Notes: generated by a model from the letters alone, not told the origin. Counted from the stretch's first letter, positions 1 to 11,900 are shown. The stretch is DNA of 64,000 nt from Ceratodon purpureus (GCA_014871385.1 CM026426.1:96454572-96518571), one strand, 5' to 3'. Numbers and translations: made by a program.

Positions 1-581
1 ATGCCGTTACCGGAGGTGGCCATCCGTGTGATGATGAAGTCTAGAAGGTTCATGCTGAATGCCCTGCCGTTACCGAATGTGGCCCGTCCGGAGTAGTTGG
101 AATTTTGCTCATCCACATCAAACAGCGACGCCGTTGCCGGCATCGCCTTTGGAATCAGCTCATCGTTGTTAAGTCAGGATTGCTAACCGCACTGCCGGCA
201 ACGGCATCGCTGTTTCTTTGAACCTATTCACTCCCGTCGAAGAATACACTGACCATGTTGGGTGTATTATCAGGGTCGCCGCCGTTGCAGGCAGCATCTT
301 TTGTGACATTAATGGTTTTTGTAATGATGTTAATATTTCCCGTAGCCTCTGTTTAATGCACTGCCGGTGCAGGTGTTGGCCATTTTGGGCGCTTGAAATT
401 TGATAGAACCCACTGCTAACAGCGACGCCTTCGCCGGCATCTCCTTGTAACTAAGTCCATTTTGTGCGAGTATGCTCTTTGATTGAGCTCGATGACTTTG
501 CTGCCGTTACCGGCTGTGACTATCTAATCCTAATGTTTTCATTTTATTGCCTTGTACATAATGATGCCGTTGACGGCATCA
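1..581. repeat. Cluster of short TGCCG-NNNN-CGGCA hairpin repeats
   Basis: Non-coding DNA holding at least eight copies of a 14-18 base semi-palindrome. The clearest are 192-207 (TGCCG-GCAA-CGGCA), 563-580 (GATGCCG-TTGA-CGGCATC, a perfect 7-bp stem with a 4-base loop), 129-143 and 501-516; degenerate copies lie at 1-16, 65-78, 281-295, 361-373 and 427-440. The flanking sequence differs from copy to copy, so this is a dispersed motif rather than a tandem array. The same motif recurs in introns of the gene at 1882-6522. I see no convincing open frame in this stretch. Confidence 0.7.
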
Positions 582-1461
582 ATTATTCAGCTGTATTCGG
601 CTTAACAGACGCTTGACCTTTATTACCGATCCTACTAACATGGTTACACTTTTTTTCATTATTACTGCAGATCCAGACCCGATTCCACTAACTCGGACTG
701 AGGTTAATTCCAGTGTTGGTCGGGTATAGGGGGTTTAGCCGGGTATCAATACTGGGTATGAATAGGGTCTCACGGAACCGATACAGGGTTACGTGCATGG
801 GCTTAAAATTAGGGTTTATGTATGTTGCCCCTCATTGCGTCTCCGAGATACTGCATTGTATACCCGACTGCGGTGATTTCGTGGGGGCTTAACTGATATT
901 TAGATTTGGATTCCCTATGTGAGGGTACGATGTGCAAGGTAGGGTTTGTTAGAGTGTGTGTAATTGTGAGCGGCATTGACTGAGATCGTGGGTGTTATGT
1001 TGAGGGGCAGAGTGGGGGCTGCCCTTGCTGTGCTTTGAAGGTGCGGTGTTATTGACGGCTTGGTGAGGGAGGTACGATGATCAAGTGGAGTTTTTTTGTT
1101 GTCTAGGACAGTCATCCCTTTTCCTCGCTTTAGTGCCGGGTTCGCATTTAATTTCTTCCTGCTCAACACTTTCAGTGACTTCTTCTGGTGCATGTGATGG
1201 TGGCATTATCGCTGTTTTGTTAAGCTTGTTTCCTTTAAGGATATTTTAAAGGAATCATGTAAAGCCCAACCTGAACCATCAATGATGTGCTGGTCGGTAA
1301 TTGCTTGGGTCCCTCATACAAAACTCATGTTTGTATTCCCATTGCAAGGGAGTGATCATAATTCTGTCTGGACTGTATGTGTATTGTGTCAATTCTGTTG
1401 GACAGTGTAATCAGAGATAGATCTGCGAGTTTTTTGATTGGTGTATGAGTTTTTTGTATGG
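582..1461. other. Non-coding stretch, no supported gene
   Basis: About 0.9 kb with only short, low-quality open frames. An upstream exon of the ParB-methyltransferase gene could lie here (for example after the acceptor-like ctgcag at about 665-670), but I cannot confirm one. No repeat or RNA gene recognised. Confidence 0.4.
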
Positions 1462-1717
1462 TGTATGAGTGATTTTTGAGTGATATCTGGATGAGTGATT
1501 TTTGAGTGATATCTGGATGAGTGATTTTTGAGTGATTTCTGTATGAGTGATTTTTGAGTGATTTCTGTATGAGTGATTTTTGAGTGATTTTTGAGTGATT
1601 TCTGTATGAGTGATTTTTGAGTGATTTTTGAGTGATTTCTGTATGAGTGATTTTTGAGTGATTTCTGTATGAGTGATTTTTGAGTGATTTTTGAGTGATT
1701 TCTGTATGAGTGATTTT
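1462..1717 (+). repeat. Minisatellite, 26-bp unit based on GAGTGATTT
   Basis: Tandem units of about 26 bp, each two GAGTGATTT cores followed by a variable tail (CTGTAT or ATCTGGAT); some units have an extra 11-bp GAGTGATTTTT. The repeat creates an artefactual open frame on the - strand. It lies just upstream of the first supported exon of the gene at 1882. Confidence 0.85.
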
Positions 1718-1881
1718 TAATACCATACCCGTGTGCATATTGCCTTCGTATTAGCTGTGGTGATATTGCGCTATTGATATTTTGCTATTACTCATAGGAA
1801 AAATTTAGATTGATATTGTTAATGATTTTAAACAATACGGTTTTCAAATACCCTGCACCCGCCCTCTCTTGGATTCTACAG

Positions 1882-4800
1882 AATCTCTGTTACTTGGAAC
1901 CGGCTGGTATCTCTAAATTATGATACTCGAACAACACTGGTTAATTCCAAGCTTCATGATCTTGTTGGGGCCGCTACGAGCAACACTGCATCTCGATTGG
2001 ACGCACTGAAGTGGGAACCCAGGTCCAAGTGCCGACTGAAGATCCCTCTATGCAGAATGGTATCGCTTCCGGTGGTGCGACCATACCTCAAGAGTGATGT
2101 ATCGCACTTGGCTTCATACTTTATTGCCAACGGTTACATGGAAGGTAATGGCTTCTTTTATGTAGCCGTTGTCGATAACAATGGACATTCCACCGAGGTT
2201 ACAAGGGAAATTACCGAGAAGTGGAGTCCTGAATGGATGCAGGTGAATGACGAGTTTGAGAAGACACTTCAAGCAGACGAGGATTTAATTGTCTTTTCGA
2301 ATATCATGTTCATGGTCTGGGATGGCAATCACCGATTGCAGGCCTGGATGCCACTCATCGACGAGTTCGACAAGGGTGACATTTCATGGCATTATTCTGT
2401 GGATAGTATCATCCTTGATCCTAAGGGAGATGTACCAGCCGTGATCTCTGTTCTTCACGATGTGAATTGGTAAGTTTCGCCCAGACATTGTTGAATTATT
2501 TAAAGGAAGTTCTGAATTCTTCAAGTCTTGTGACTATCTATATTGGCGACCTGAATCGACTCGCCTCTAATTACTTGTCTGTGGTCCATGCAGGAGAAAT
2601 CAGAAGTCTCATGTGAAGGCAAACATAGTTCACAAGCTATTCAGGATCCAAAGCATAGCACCTCAACCACTTTCGTACTTTGAGGGTCTTGTCTCCAGCA
2701 CTGCTTTGGAAGCCGCGAAATCTAAGCAGGCAGGCCGATCGCGGACTTGGTACACGTTAACTCTTGAGTCCTTGAACGCGGTACTCCACCAAGTAAGGTG
2801 TACACAAACTTTTGAATCAATCTTATTTGGTTGAAAATTTCAATAAAATTTAATAACTTATTACTCATATCGTATGTTGGTTGTCCATCTGCAGCAAGAA
2901 TTAGCTGAGGCAGCTGCGACGGCGGAACGAAAATTTTACGAGAGGTTCCCTGACGAGCGAATGTGGACTAACAAGTCTGTGGACGACTGGATAAACATGG
3001 CCGTAAAGAAGGTGGAAGACAGTCAACAGTCCGAGCTTAGGGAATTACTGCCTATTGCAGACCCCGAACTCGGCCCGGAGTTTTTAAAGGAGATCAAAAT
3101 TCATTACGAGAAGTATGATGATCAAGCCGAAATGCTAAAGGAGAAGCTTTGGATGTTCGCGACTTCCGCTATGCCAACTAAAATGAAGATTAAATGGCTT
3201 CAAAGGTGGAACTCTTCCTCAGCTATTCGAGAGTCGCACAAAAAGTCGCATATAGTGTATGCGGGTGTCAAGGGAAGTATGGGTAGTATGCGAAGAACCA
3301 GCTCCAAGAAGGGCCGATGTCCTACGAAGCACTTCCGTTGCCGGCAGTGCTCACGTAGGCATCGAAGGGTGGATGTTGACTTTCTCACAGTCAACGGGGA
3401 AGGATACCCGGGGCGAAAAGTACGCTGCCGGTGCAGAGGAACTTGCTGCCGGTGCCGACATTGCATAAGCTGGCACTGACGGCTCTGAAAGTTTAATGGT
3501 TTAGACCTCGTTCGTTTCGTATGAATAAAAGGGTTATGTTTTGTACAATAATACAGTGGAGTGGGATGATAATGGGCGTAGAATATCGTAGTAACATTAG
3601 AAGCCACTCTAATGTATTCGTTGATTTGATCGCAGTTGGCGGTCGAGGTTGAGGAGCTTTTTAACGGCGTCATTGAGGATATGGGTGTCGACATCCAGTA
3701 CAACCCGGATGGGCAGGATCCAATGGAGAAAATATTTGACTATGTGGAGGCAATGCGCCGTAACCTATGGGATACAACATTTTTTAGGGAATTCAAGGGA
3801 CAAGATCCGGTGCACAAGAACATGTCTGCGCAGAATCAGCCCAACTTCTATCCTGCTCTTCGAAGGGTCTTATACAGGTATTTTAAATATGTCCTTTTCC
3901 CGAGGAAGGCCATATCGAAGGTGCCGGCATTCTTCCCAAGTTACTTCGATGTTAATGGGAGTGATTGCATGTATACACAAGCTATCATGAAGGCTTGGGA
4001 CCCATGCCATTATGAGCGATGCGGTTGGTATATGGATTGCCCACCCGCTAAAACGCCATCATTCGATATTGCTCTTCGCGATTCTTTACAGCCAGCTCTG
4101 TCCAAGCTGCCTGCGACTACTCCGACGCGACGGTCTTCTGGATCTCCACAAGAATCAACTCCGAAGGAAAAGGGCATGGCCAAACCGGGGACCTCACGTG
4201 CAGGAAAGTGCAAAGCATCGGAAGTTGAGGACGAAGAAGATGACGAAGACATTCCAGCGCTGAATGCGGCAAACAGCAAGCTAGGTGAAGTGGCCGCGGA
4301 GAGAATCACAACAGTCGCCCAGGTACCTCAAGCTAAGAAACGGGGTGGTCAAGGAACCAAAGCAGCTGAGGGGGCCGCAAAGCTTCCTGTAGCGGTAGTG
4401 CCCGATAATCGCGTGATGGATTTTACCCCACCGTCAGTAAAATCAATGTCACAATCTCACGGTTTGACATCCCCGACTGCAACGTCCGAAGTTCTAATCC
4501 TCAATGACTCTGTCCACGGGATGCTGGACTATAAAGGTAAACACGGAAAGTTTCCGGCAACCTTCGATGAGATGAATACATTCCTAACCAAGGTATAAAT
4601 TCTCACACTTCCCTTTTCCTTTAGTTCCAGTTTTTTTCATGTGATCCTGCCGTCTCTTTCATGTGATCCTTATGTCCGTCCACTAGGACCTATCCATCTC
4701 TACTCCATGCACTTCCAGCATACGGTTTAATTTCCTCTTTTTCAAACGAACTCGTCATTTCTCCATGCACTTCCAGCACTCGGTTTAATTTCTTCTACCT

Positions 4801-6522
4801 CAGGAATCTCCCTAGCCTTTCCCTTCACATGCCATAGATCCCCTCCAATGATCACTGCCGGCACCGGCATTGTGACAACCACCCATCCTATGTCGGATAT
4901 CCAGCCTCCCATCTATCGCCCCCTTGGTTCTACACTCATCTCTAAAAAGCTCTGCCGGCAACGGCAGTGCCTCCTCACTTTTGAATTCCCTCTCTTCCAT
5001 CCTAGTTCCCTGTAATATCCCCCTAGCCTTTGGCTATGCCCTGACAATGGTTCATATCCCCCTCTATATAGCAGTGCCGGCAGCGGCAGAGCTTGACGCG
5101 TGTACCTTACCACTTCAAATCCGATCTACAACCATTTGTTTGTATGCAACATTTGTAGTCTGCTTCACTCTTCTTCAAGTGTATTCTCTGAGGCTTGTGT
5201 GTTTACATTGTCTTAGGTTGGTGGAAGCAAACAGTTTTACTTTCAGGGACTTCTTGTGAAAAAACCTGCCGCGGACTTCATAATTGTCCAGTATCTGGAT
5301 GGCCTTCCAGTACCAGGACTATCTAGTGCTGCCCCAAGTGTACCTGCATGGAACGCCGTGATAAAGGATTTTTTTAAGTTTATCATTGGCTTCTGTGGAG
5401 GGTATTTGCATGACGACGGAGCTCTTCTAATTTTTTATCCCAAGAGCTCGCAGATTAGGAGGGAGATTGAATCCTATCTAAAGAACAATGATCTAAGGGT
5501 CAAGGACGAGTGGACAATTATCAACTCAATGCACCTTACGCACCCCACCAATCCTACCAAATACGTAAGTTGTTGAACAGCACTACAATATTATCATTCT
5601 GTAATTTCCTTTTAGTTTAATTTGCTTAGTACTGACACTGTTTTCCTACAATCGCAGACCCTCAAGTTCAAAGCTCTTCTAATGGTTCGGTTCCTGCCAT
5701 TATCTCTGAGGCAACCAAAGGAGTTAGAAATCAAGATGAATCCACGCTTTGGAAAGGTGAAGCTTGAAAAAGACGACTGCATCAACAATGTCGTTACAGA
5801 AGATTCAGCACTCAAGGTCCAGAAGGAAGGGACACTCTGGAGAGGACCTAAAGAGAAGTCAGTATCTTTTATGGAATTGCTTATCACCGGCCTTTGCCCA
5901 GACGATGGCATAGTGATTGATCTTACCGCTGGTACAGGTAATAATTAAGTTTTATCTGCCGATTTCATTTTCAATTGTTATCGTGTTTGTTTTTCTAGAT
6001 ATTTAATCTCGTTGAATGTAATAGGGGCTTCCATTCGAGCCGCTCAAAACACAGGCAGGCACATTCTAGCCCTTGAAGCTGATTCAGGACTTTTCACGGA
6101 GGTTCTTGTACCACTTCGGCCTGCCCCTCCTACCGTTACTACGGAGGTCCCCATGCTAGATGATGATGATGAAGAGGCTCTTCCGGACGTGCATCGAATT
6201 GATCTGTGTAAGTAAGTCTTTTATGTTCTATGTTTTACATACATCTAAATTATACTTTTATATTGCAACCAGTAATTCTGAACTGTGCACTGTGTTTGAT
6301 CACTGCAGTTTGAATTCAAGTAGCTCTATGGTTGGATGGGAGACACCGTCATCATCAGACCTTCAGCTACCATGCTATGCAGAAAGTGTGGCTATCCAAA
6401 TGGCCGAACAATTGTCTGAAAGCTCAAGTGCCTCCTCTTCACCATTCGGGAGATTTGATCCTAGGGTCCGCATTTATTTGGATTTAAGTGCTTCAGAATG
6501 TGAAGACGAATACGACCTTTGA
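1882..6522 (+). CDS. ParB-like domain fused to a DNA N4/N6-methyltransferase-like domain (multi-exon gene, 5' end not found)
   Basis: Exons inferred from GT-AG sites with matching phase: 1882-2469, 2594-2792, 2895-about 3240 (donor unresolved), 3636-4592, 5217-5564, 5658-5937, 6025-6211, 6309-6522 (TGA). About 1000 residues. The first exon ends in a ParB/sulfiredoxin-like signature, DGNHRLQAW at 2321-2347, after a basic segment and a V-S-L-P-V strand. The middle exon holds a Ser/Lys-rich linker with acidic and basic runs. The last four exons look like a beta-order methyltransferase: a strand at 5268-5300 where the catalytic DPPY-type motif is expected but is not seen, a GG..HDDGALLIFYP strand, then the AdoMet-binding loop DLTAGTGAS (5919 onward, split by an intron) and ALEAD. 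In bacteria and phages ParB-like and N4/N6 methyltransferase domains are found fused. Whether this protein methylates or only binds DNA is unknown. No stop interrupts the exons; introns 3 and 4 contain TGCCG hairpins. Confidence 0.65.
3331..5088. repeat. TGCCG hairpin motifs in introns of the ParB-methyltransferase gene
   Basis: Five further clear or near copies of the hairpin seen in the first 580 bases: 3331-3347, 3446-3462, 4855-4870 (loop GCAC), 4952-4967 (CTGCCG-GCAA-CGGCAG, perfect 6-bp stem) and 5074-5088 (loop GCAG). All lie in the third or fourth intron. The stem is constant and the 4-base loop varies. None is in a supported exon. Confidence 0.7.
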
Positions 6523-6739
6523 GCAATTAGTAACACAAGACGTTTCATTTTAGGATTCTTAGAATATCAGGATTATTGTATTGGATTCTGATTAAATACT
6601 TTAGTTATTGAGGATTCTATTTTCTAGGCTTTCATTTTGGTTAAATGGAAAGTTTATTTGTTCAATTATTTTTTTAAATGTCGGCAATGGCGCTGTTAAA
6701 TGTTTGGAGACATTCATTGTTCTAAATCCTACCCCTATC

Positions 6740-7690
6740 TTAGGTTGTTACTCCTTCAACACCCCTTTCATCACCCTTACCCCTCTCTCCCATATATTCC
6801 ATATCCTTCCCCTTACCCCTCCCATGCGGGTACTCCCTCTCCTCAAGCTCACCCCTCCCTCGCTGTCACACATTATCACTCCTACCTCCCCTCTCCCTCC
6901 CGATTACACCCTATCTTTCCCCCCTTACTGCCCGCTCGCGTTCACTCCCTATCCCTTCCCTCCACTCCCCCTCGCGGTTACTCCCTATCCCCTCCCCCCT
7001 CCCCTCCCCCTCGCGGTTACTCCCTCTCTTTCCCCCCCCCCCCTCCCCCTACCATCGCGGTCACTCCCTATCCCTCCCCCCCTCCCTTCTACCTCGCGGT
7101 CTCTCCCTATTTCTCCCCCCTCCTTCTCCCCCTCGCGGTCACTCCTATCCCCCCCCCCTCCCATCCCCTCCCCCTCCCTGTCACTCCCTATCCCTATCCC
7201 TCCTCCCCTCCCCCTCGCGGTCTCTCCCTATCCCTCCCCCCTCCCCTCCACCTTGCGGTCACTCCCTATCCCTCTACCCTCCCTTTCACCTCGCGGTGAC
7301 TCCCTATCCCTCCTCCACCCTTCTCCCCCTCGCGGTCACTCCCTATCCCTCCCCCCCTCCCTTCTACCTCGCGATCTCTCCCTATCCCTCCCCCCTCCCC
7401 TCCACCTCGCGGTCACTCCCTATCCCTCTACCCTCCCTTTCACCTCGCGGTCACTCCCTATCCCTCCTCCACCCTTCTCCCCCTCGCGGTCACTCCCTAT
7501 CCCTCCTCCACCCTTCTCCCCCTCGCGGTCACTCCCTATCCCCCCCCCCCCTCCCATCCCCTCCCCCTCCCTGTCACTTCCTATCCCTATCCCTCCTCCC
7601 CTCCCCCTTGCGGTCACTCCCTATCCCTCCCCTCTTCTCCTCCTCGCGGTCACTCCCAACCCCTCCAGTACTCACTCCCCTTGACGGTTA
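6740..7690 (+). repeat. C-rich minisatellite downstream of the ParB-methyltransferase gene
   Basis: Nearly 1 kb of polypyrimidine tandem repeats whose units end in a core like CTCGCGGTCACTCCCTATCC followed by variable C/T runs. Unit length varies from roughly 40 to 60 bp, and blocks of units are themselves duplicated. The 358-codon Pro/Ser/Leu frame over it is a by-product: all three + frames are open and low complexity. The C-strand bias could favour G-quadruplex or triplex structures on the other strand. Confidence 0.85.
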
Positions 7691-7982
7691 TTAATTTATA
7701 TTTTCACCTTAATATGGAATGTTAATCAATTTTTTACTGTTTTGCTGCAATATGTAATTGTCAATAAACAAAGCAATGAAGTTCCAAAAAATATTGTAAT
7801 TCATTTCTACGTTCTATTAAAGCAGTAGTCACTGAATAAAAATAAATGTCTGACTATCGCTCATTACGGTTGTCCAACGTCTTCTATAAACATTTAAAAG
7901 AAAACTAAAACACTATCCTTGTTATAGTAGCTGATAATGCTGCGGCTCCTTAGAAACTCTATGATAATATGTCGATGTCTTC

Positions 7983-9476
7983 TCAACTCTTGTTTCCTTC
8001 AACTATTGATCGCCTGATACTATCACTAGCTGCCTTTAAGACTGCTGTGAAGCTTCTACATTCATCTTGTTGTTGACTGTTGAGCTCACCACCAAATTGG
8101 GCAACCCAAGGCTCGGAAAGATGGAGTGGGGACGACGCGAGCAGAATATCTTTGCAAATTAAGCATCGATAACTTTGCAAAAGAATCATCTCTGCTGCAC
8201 ATGGAGGATGCAAGAAACATCCGCAAGAAGATAATATTGCTGCTTTCCAAATAAATCCAAGCCCACAGTATGCACAAGCATCTTTACCTGGATAACCGAT
8301 GGGCGGGATGGATTGAATCACTGGATATTCAAACACTCTTGGTGTTTTTAGAATCAGCATCTGCTCCCTTGCTACCGTTACTTCCTTCTTACAGAGTTCT
8401 AACTCTTCCTTGATATCCGCCAAGACTTTAGCCTCAGTTCCCATTTGAAATTCCAACTCAACAACATTCTTTCGATTTTGAGCATCTACATCCCTCATGT
8501 ATGCGAGGTCTTTGTACAACTCCTCAGACTCTGCTATGGTTTTCTTGTAAAGGTCAGTAGCACCCTCTCTACGTAGAATCTGCCTCGCCTCCTTCAGTTT
8601 AAAAGAATACTTCTCATTCAATTCCTCTTCAACACTCTCAAGTGATTCACCTCTCATCCTATCGAGACTAGAATTATACCTCTGTCGTATATCGTGAAGG
8701 CGATCTTCTACTGACTGAAGTGCAATCATCTTGTGCTTCTCCATTTCTAGAACTGTCTTCAGGTCACGTCCTTGTTGATCAGGCAGAGCCACATCAGCAC
8801 CTGACTGAGAGAGCTCTTTGATAATCCGGCACAATCCCTCCACTTGACATCTGGTAGCGACTGGCCCGAGTTTTGATGGATTTCGAAATGCGGACTTCTG
8901 TCGCATTTGGTGTCGATCCAATGCCTCAGCGCACCAATTCACTTGCTTTCCATACACAAAAGAAGCAAAACAGGCTCTTAGAAATCTAAGGCAAAAGTAG
9001 TTGTTATGTGGGCGATTACCATACACCTTAAAGTATTGTTGTCCGAACGCCTGCAGCTGACCATCATCTTCACACCTTGAGAACTCGTACCGCCCCTTCT
9101 GCACTCCTGTCTTCCACACCGCACCTATTTCTTCATCAGATATGAAACTGTAGCACTTCGCCACATCCTTCAGATGCGGACCCTTATCACAGAGTCCTAC
9201 AACACTAGTAAAAAAATCACTCCCGTATACAGCATCACGCCCCATGAGCATCGGAGCCGCAACGACCATCCATTCACGTAGACCCTCCCCAAAGTCCGCA
9301 AGATCAAACGGGTCACTGAACTCCTCGGTACTGAACACTTTATCACTGCTCCCTTCACCATCACTTCTAGCTACAGTATTATCGTCACTAACATATTGGG
9401 TCTCTAATACTTGTTGCACAGAACTGTAAGGTCTAGGTCTATGCTGCTTGGTGGACTTCTTCCTCTTTGACGTCAT
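7983..9476 (-). CDS. Coiled-coil protein with C-terminal RING-type zinc finger
   Basis: Single-exon frame of 497 residues; the ATG at 9476 was chosen because the frame upstream opens only with non-ATG codons. Order: basic Lys/Arg start; acidic Ser-rich linker to about residue 60; a conserved domain at about 60-210 ending in F-V-Y-G-K-Q-V-N-W; a long Glu/Lys/Arg-rich coiled coil at about 225-385; a RING-like finger at about 400-450 (CAYC, then SCGCFLHPPC, then CLIC). RING fingers commonly act as E3 ubiquitin ligases, but substrate and location cannot be read here. The K-x-V-x-W segment matches the start of the genes at 43317 and 61745, so the three form one family. It faces the ParB-methyltransferase gene tail to tail. 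No stop or frameshift seen, so it may be functional. Confidence 0.7.
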   Translation of the reverse strand: MTSKRKKSTKQHRPRPYSSVQQVLETQYVSDDNTVARSDGEGSSDKVFSTEEFSDPFDLADFGEGLREWMVVAAPMLMGRDAVYGSDFFTSVVGLCDKGPHLKDVAKCYSFISDEEIGAVWKTGVQKGRYEFSRCEDDGQLQAFGQQYFKVYGNRPHNNYFCLRFLRACFASFVYGKQVNWCAEALDRHQMRQKSAFRNPSKLGPVATRCQVEGLCRIIKELSQSGADVALPDQQGRDLKTVLEMEKHKMIALQSVEDRLHDIRQRYNSSLDRMRGESLESVEEELNEKYSFKLKEARQILRREGATDLYKKTIAESEELYKDLAYMRDVDAQNRKNVVELEFQMGTEAKVLADIKEELELCKKEVTVAREQMLILKTPRVFEYPVIQSIPPIGYPGKDACAYCGLGFIWKAAILSSCGCFLHPPCAAEMILLQSYRCLICKDILLASSPLHLSEPWVAQFGGELNSQQQDECRSFTAVLKAASDSIRRSIVEGNKS

Positions 9477-10337
9477 CTGTTCTCCAACTCTCCCCTCAAA
9501 GTGTATCAACTGCTGCCTTCAGCTTTTCTGAACAATCAAAACTAACATACTCACATTTCACTGCTACTGAAAGTAGATGGACTGTTCAAAGAAAAACCGC
9601 GAAAACACAAGAAGTATAACAAGGAGACAAGTAGGTGTGAGTAAACAAGGAGTATAACCCAAGATGGAATGGATGAACTGAGCTTAGAGAACATGCGCCC
9701 AAGAAGTAATGATAGCCACTGATGTTCAAAGCCGCAAACCACATGCCCATATTAAATTTTCACATTATGAATGTGTGAAAACATTGATTTATAGGAGGTA
9801 CCTTAATTAGAACTAGAAATCAAAGTCATTAGGATTTGGACCGGCCGGACCTGAACAGTCATGAGCTAAGTACATATTAGCTTGGAGTACAATGAAACGC
9901 GCTAAGACGTTGGAACCCATGCTATACAAGTATTGGTCTACTCCACTAATTTCTGATTCAATGAACCTCTACTTAGACTTGTGCTTTACATTTAATTTTT
10001 CTTAATGTTATTCACTGTTCTCGTCGTATCAGATAACAGTGAAAAAACATTAATTCCTGTTGTCAATCGGGATGGTTTACGAAACACAATAAGAAAAAGG
10101 ATTAAAAAAAGCGCAGGAGGTCTATAAACAAACATGATGTCATCATGACATCAGCCCTAATTTTACCAAAAGAATCTAAATCTTGATAAATAAACTAGTT
10201 ATATATAATTATTCCCACGGAATTACATACACTTAGTTTATAAAATCTAAAAATAGAACTATAATTTTAGTATATATCCACGGTAATAGGGTACATACTT
10301 TTTCAAAATACTAGATGACATGTCAAATCTCTGCTCT
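9477..10337. other. AT-rich non-coding spacer and promoter side of the RING gene
   Basis: AT-rich sequence upstream of the - strand RING gene. No credible gene. A near-palindrome TGATGTCATCATGACATCA sits at about 10134-10152, and a short CCGCTCTCCGCTC repeat at 10347-10378 marks the junction with the truncated left end of Ty3#1. Confidence 0.4.
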
Positions 10338-11900
10338 CTAATTGCCGCTATCCGCTCTCCGCTCTCCGCTCACCGCTCGCATGCTAATTTTCCCCCGGAT
10401 AAAACTGACCTTTCTGGTGCTTGTGAAGTCTATGGGGACTTTGCCGGTGGTCAAATACTGTATATACTGGGATCTCCATTCCTGGGATGTCTCTGGTGCC
10501 AATGTGGCTGCTTGGATATAGGCGCCATTGAAAGAATCGTCGATGCCGTCTTCAGAGGCCGTGGTGTCTCTTGACAGATAGTCTGCTACTATGTGGCGTC
10601 TTCCTGGGATATAGACGACCTCAAAGTCGTATTCGAGCAGGATCATGATCCTGCGTGCAACCCGACCACTAACTAGCGGTTGATTAACCAGGTATGACAA
10701 ACTGTGGTGATCAACTATGAATCTGAATTTGTTACCCAATAGGTAGTGGCGGAATTTTTTGACCGCGTAGATCATTGCTAAAGCTTCTCGCTCCGTGGTG
10801 GAATAATTTTGTTCTGCCGTGTTTAATAGCCGACTTGCATAAGCGACCGGTTGGTCGTGTTTACCGGTTAGGTTTTGGGCAAGCATGACGCTGACGGCGA
10901 CATTAGAAGCATCAGTATGTACGTGAAACGGTTTGGTCCAATCCGGTGCAATTAATATGGGTGCATTGGAATAGGCTATCTTGATTTTTTCTAACGCTTC
11001 TTGAGCTGCAGGTGTCCAATCCTTGGGGTAACTATAGCAAGCATGGTTTAACGCTGTGATCAGTGCAGTTATGTGGGCCAATTTCTCTATGTAGATCCTA
11101 TTGAATTGAGCTAGGCCAAGGAGGCGCTGTACCCTTTTTTGATTCACCGGTGGCGTCATGTTGACTATTCTTGTATTTTCTTTGGATCTGGTAGTTTACC
11201 ATGTTTACAGACAATATAGCCTAAGATAATGCTGGCGAAAAATAGGAACATGCATTTGTCGGCGTTTAAGCTGACTCCGTTGGATCTACAGGCGTCAAAG
11301 ATCTGTCTTAAGTGAGAAATGTGGTCTTTCATGGAACCGTAGACCGTACCATCGTCGAGATAGATGCGAAAGAATCGTTTCAAAAATGGTCGGAAGATGA
11401 GTTCCATCACTCTTTGGAATGTCATGGGTGCATTCTTTGCTCCGAACGGCATTCTCACGAATTTGTACGGACCCCACTCGGTAGAAAAAACCGTTTTATT
11501 TTTGTCTTGGTCGGCCATGGCGACCTGGTAGAACCCCAAAAAACAGTCTAAGAATGAATACATTTTGTGGCCGGCTACCTCATTGATGATCTCCTCCATG
11601 TAAGGTAATGGGTAGTGGTCTTTTCTGGTGGCTGCGTTGAGTTTGCGAAAATCCACACAGATTCTCAGCTCAGCGTTTTTTTTGTAATGATTACCATCGG
11701 TGATAACCATGGAGCGGAGTCGACGGGGGAGATGAATTTGGCTTCCAAGAGCTTATCGAGTTTAGCTTTGACTTGGGTAGCATAGTTGGGGTTCATTCGG
11801 TAGCGGCGTTGCTGGACAGGGTGAGCATTGGGTACTAGATCTATCGTATGCTCTGCTAGTCGACTTGGTATTCCTTTTAGATCTTTGTGGCTCCATGCGA
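10338..11900 (-). pseudogene. Ty3#1 reverse transcriptase and RNase H (broken)
   Basis: Reverse transcriptase motifs are clear: ELRICVDFRKLNAAT, then YSFLDCFLGFYQV, MPFGAKNAPMTFQRVM and the active-site box YLDDGTVY. RNase H follows with VHTDASNVAVSVMLAQN, YSTTEREALAMIYAVKKFRHYLLG, and ends at VADYLSRD. RT and RNase H lie in different frames, with a one-base slip near 11160 and another at an A-run near 11690. The expected integrase does not follow. Role when active: copying element RNA into DNA. Confidence 0.85.

Noticed and set aside
1325..1738. 137-codon frame of NHSKITQKSL-like repeats
   Set aside because: Translation of a simple tandem repeat.
6608..7694. 358-codon Pro/Ser/Leu-rich frame (and overlapping frames)
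   Set aside because: It is made of C-rich minisatellite units; neighbouring frames are open too and no leader or domain supports a protein.
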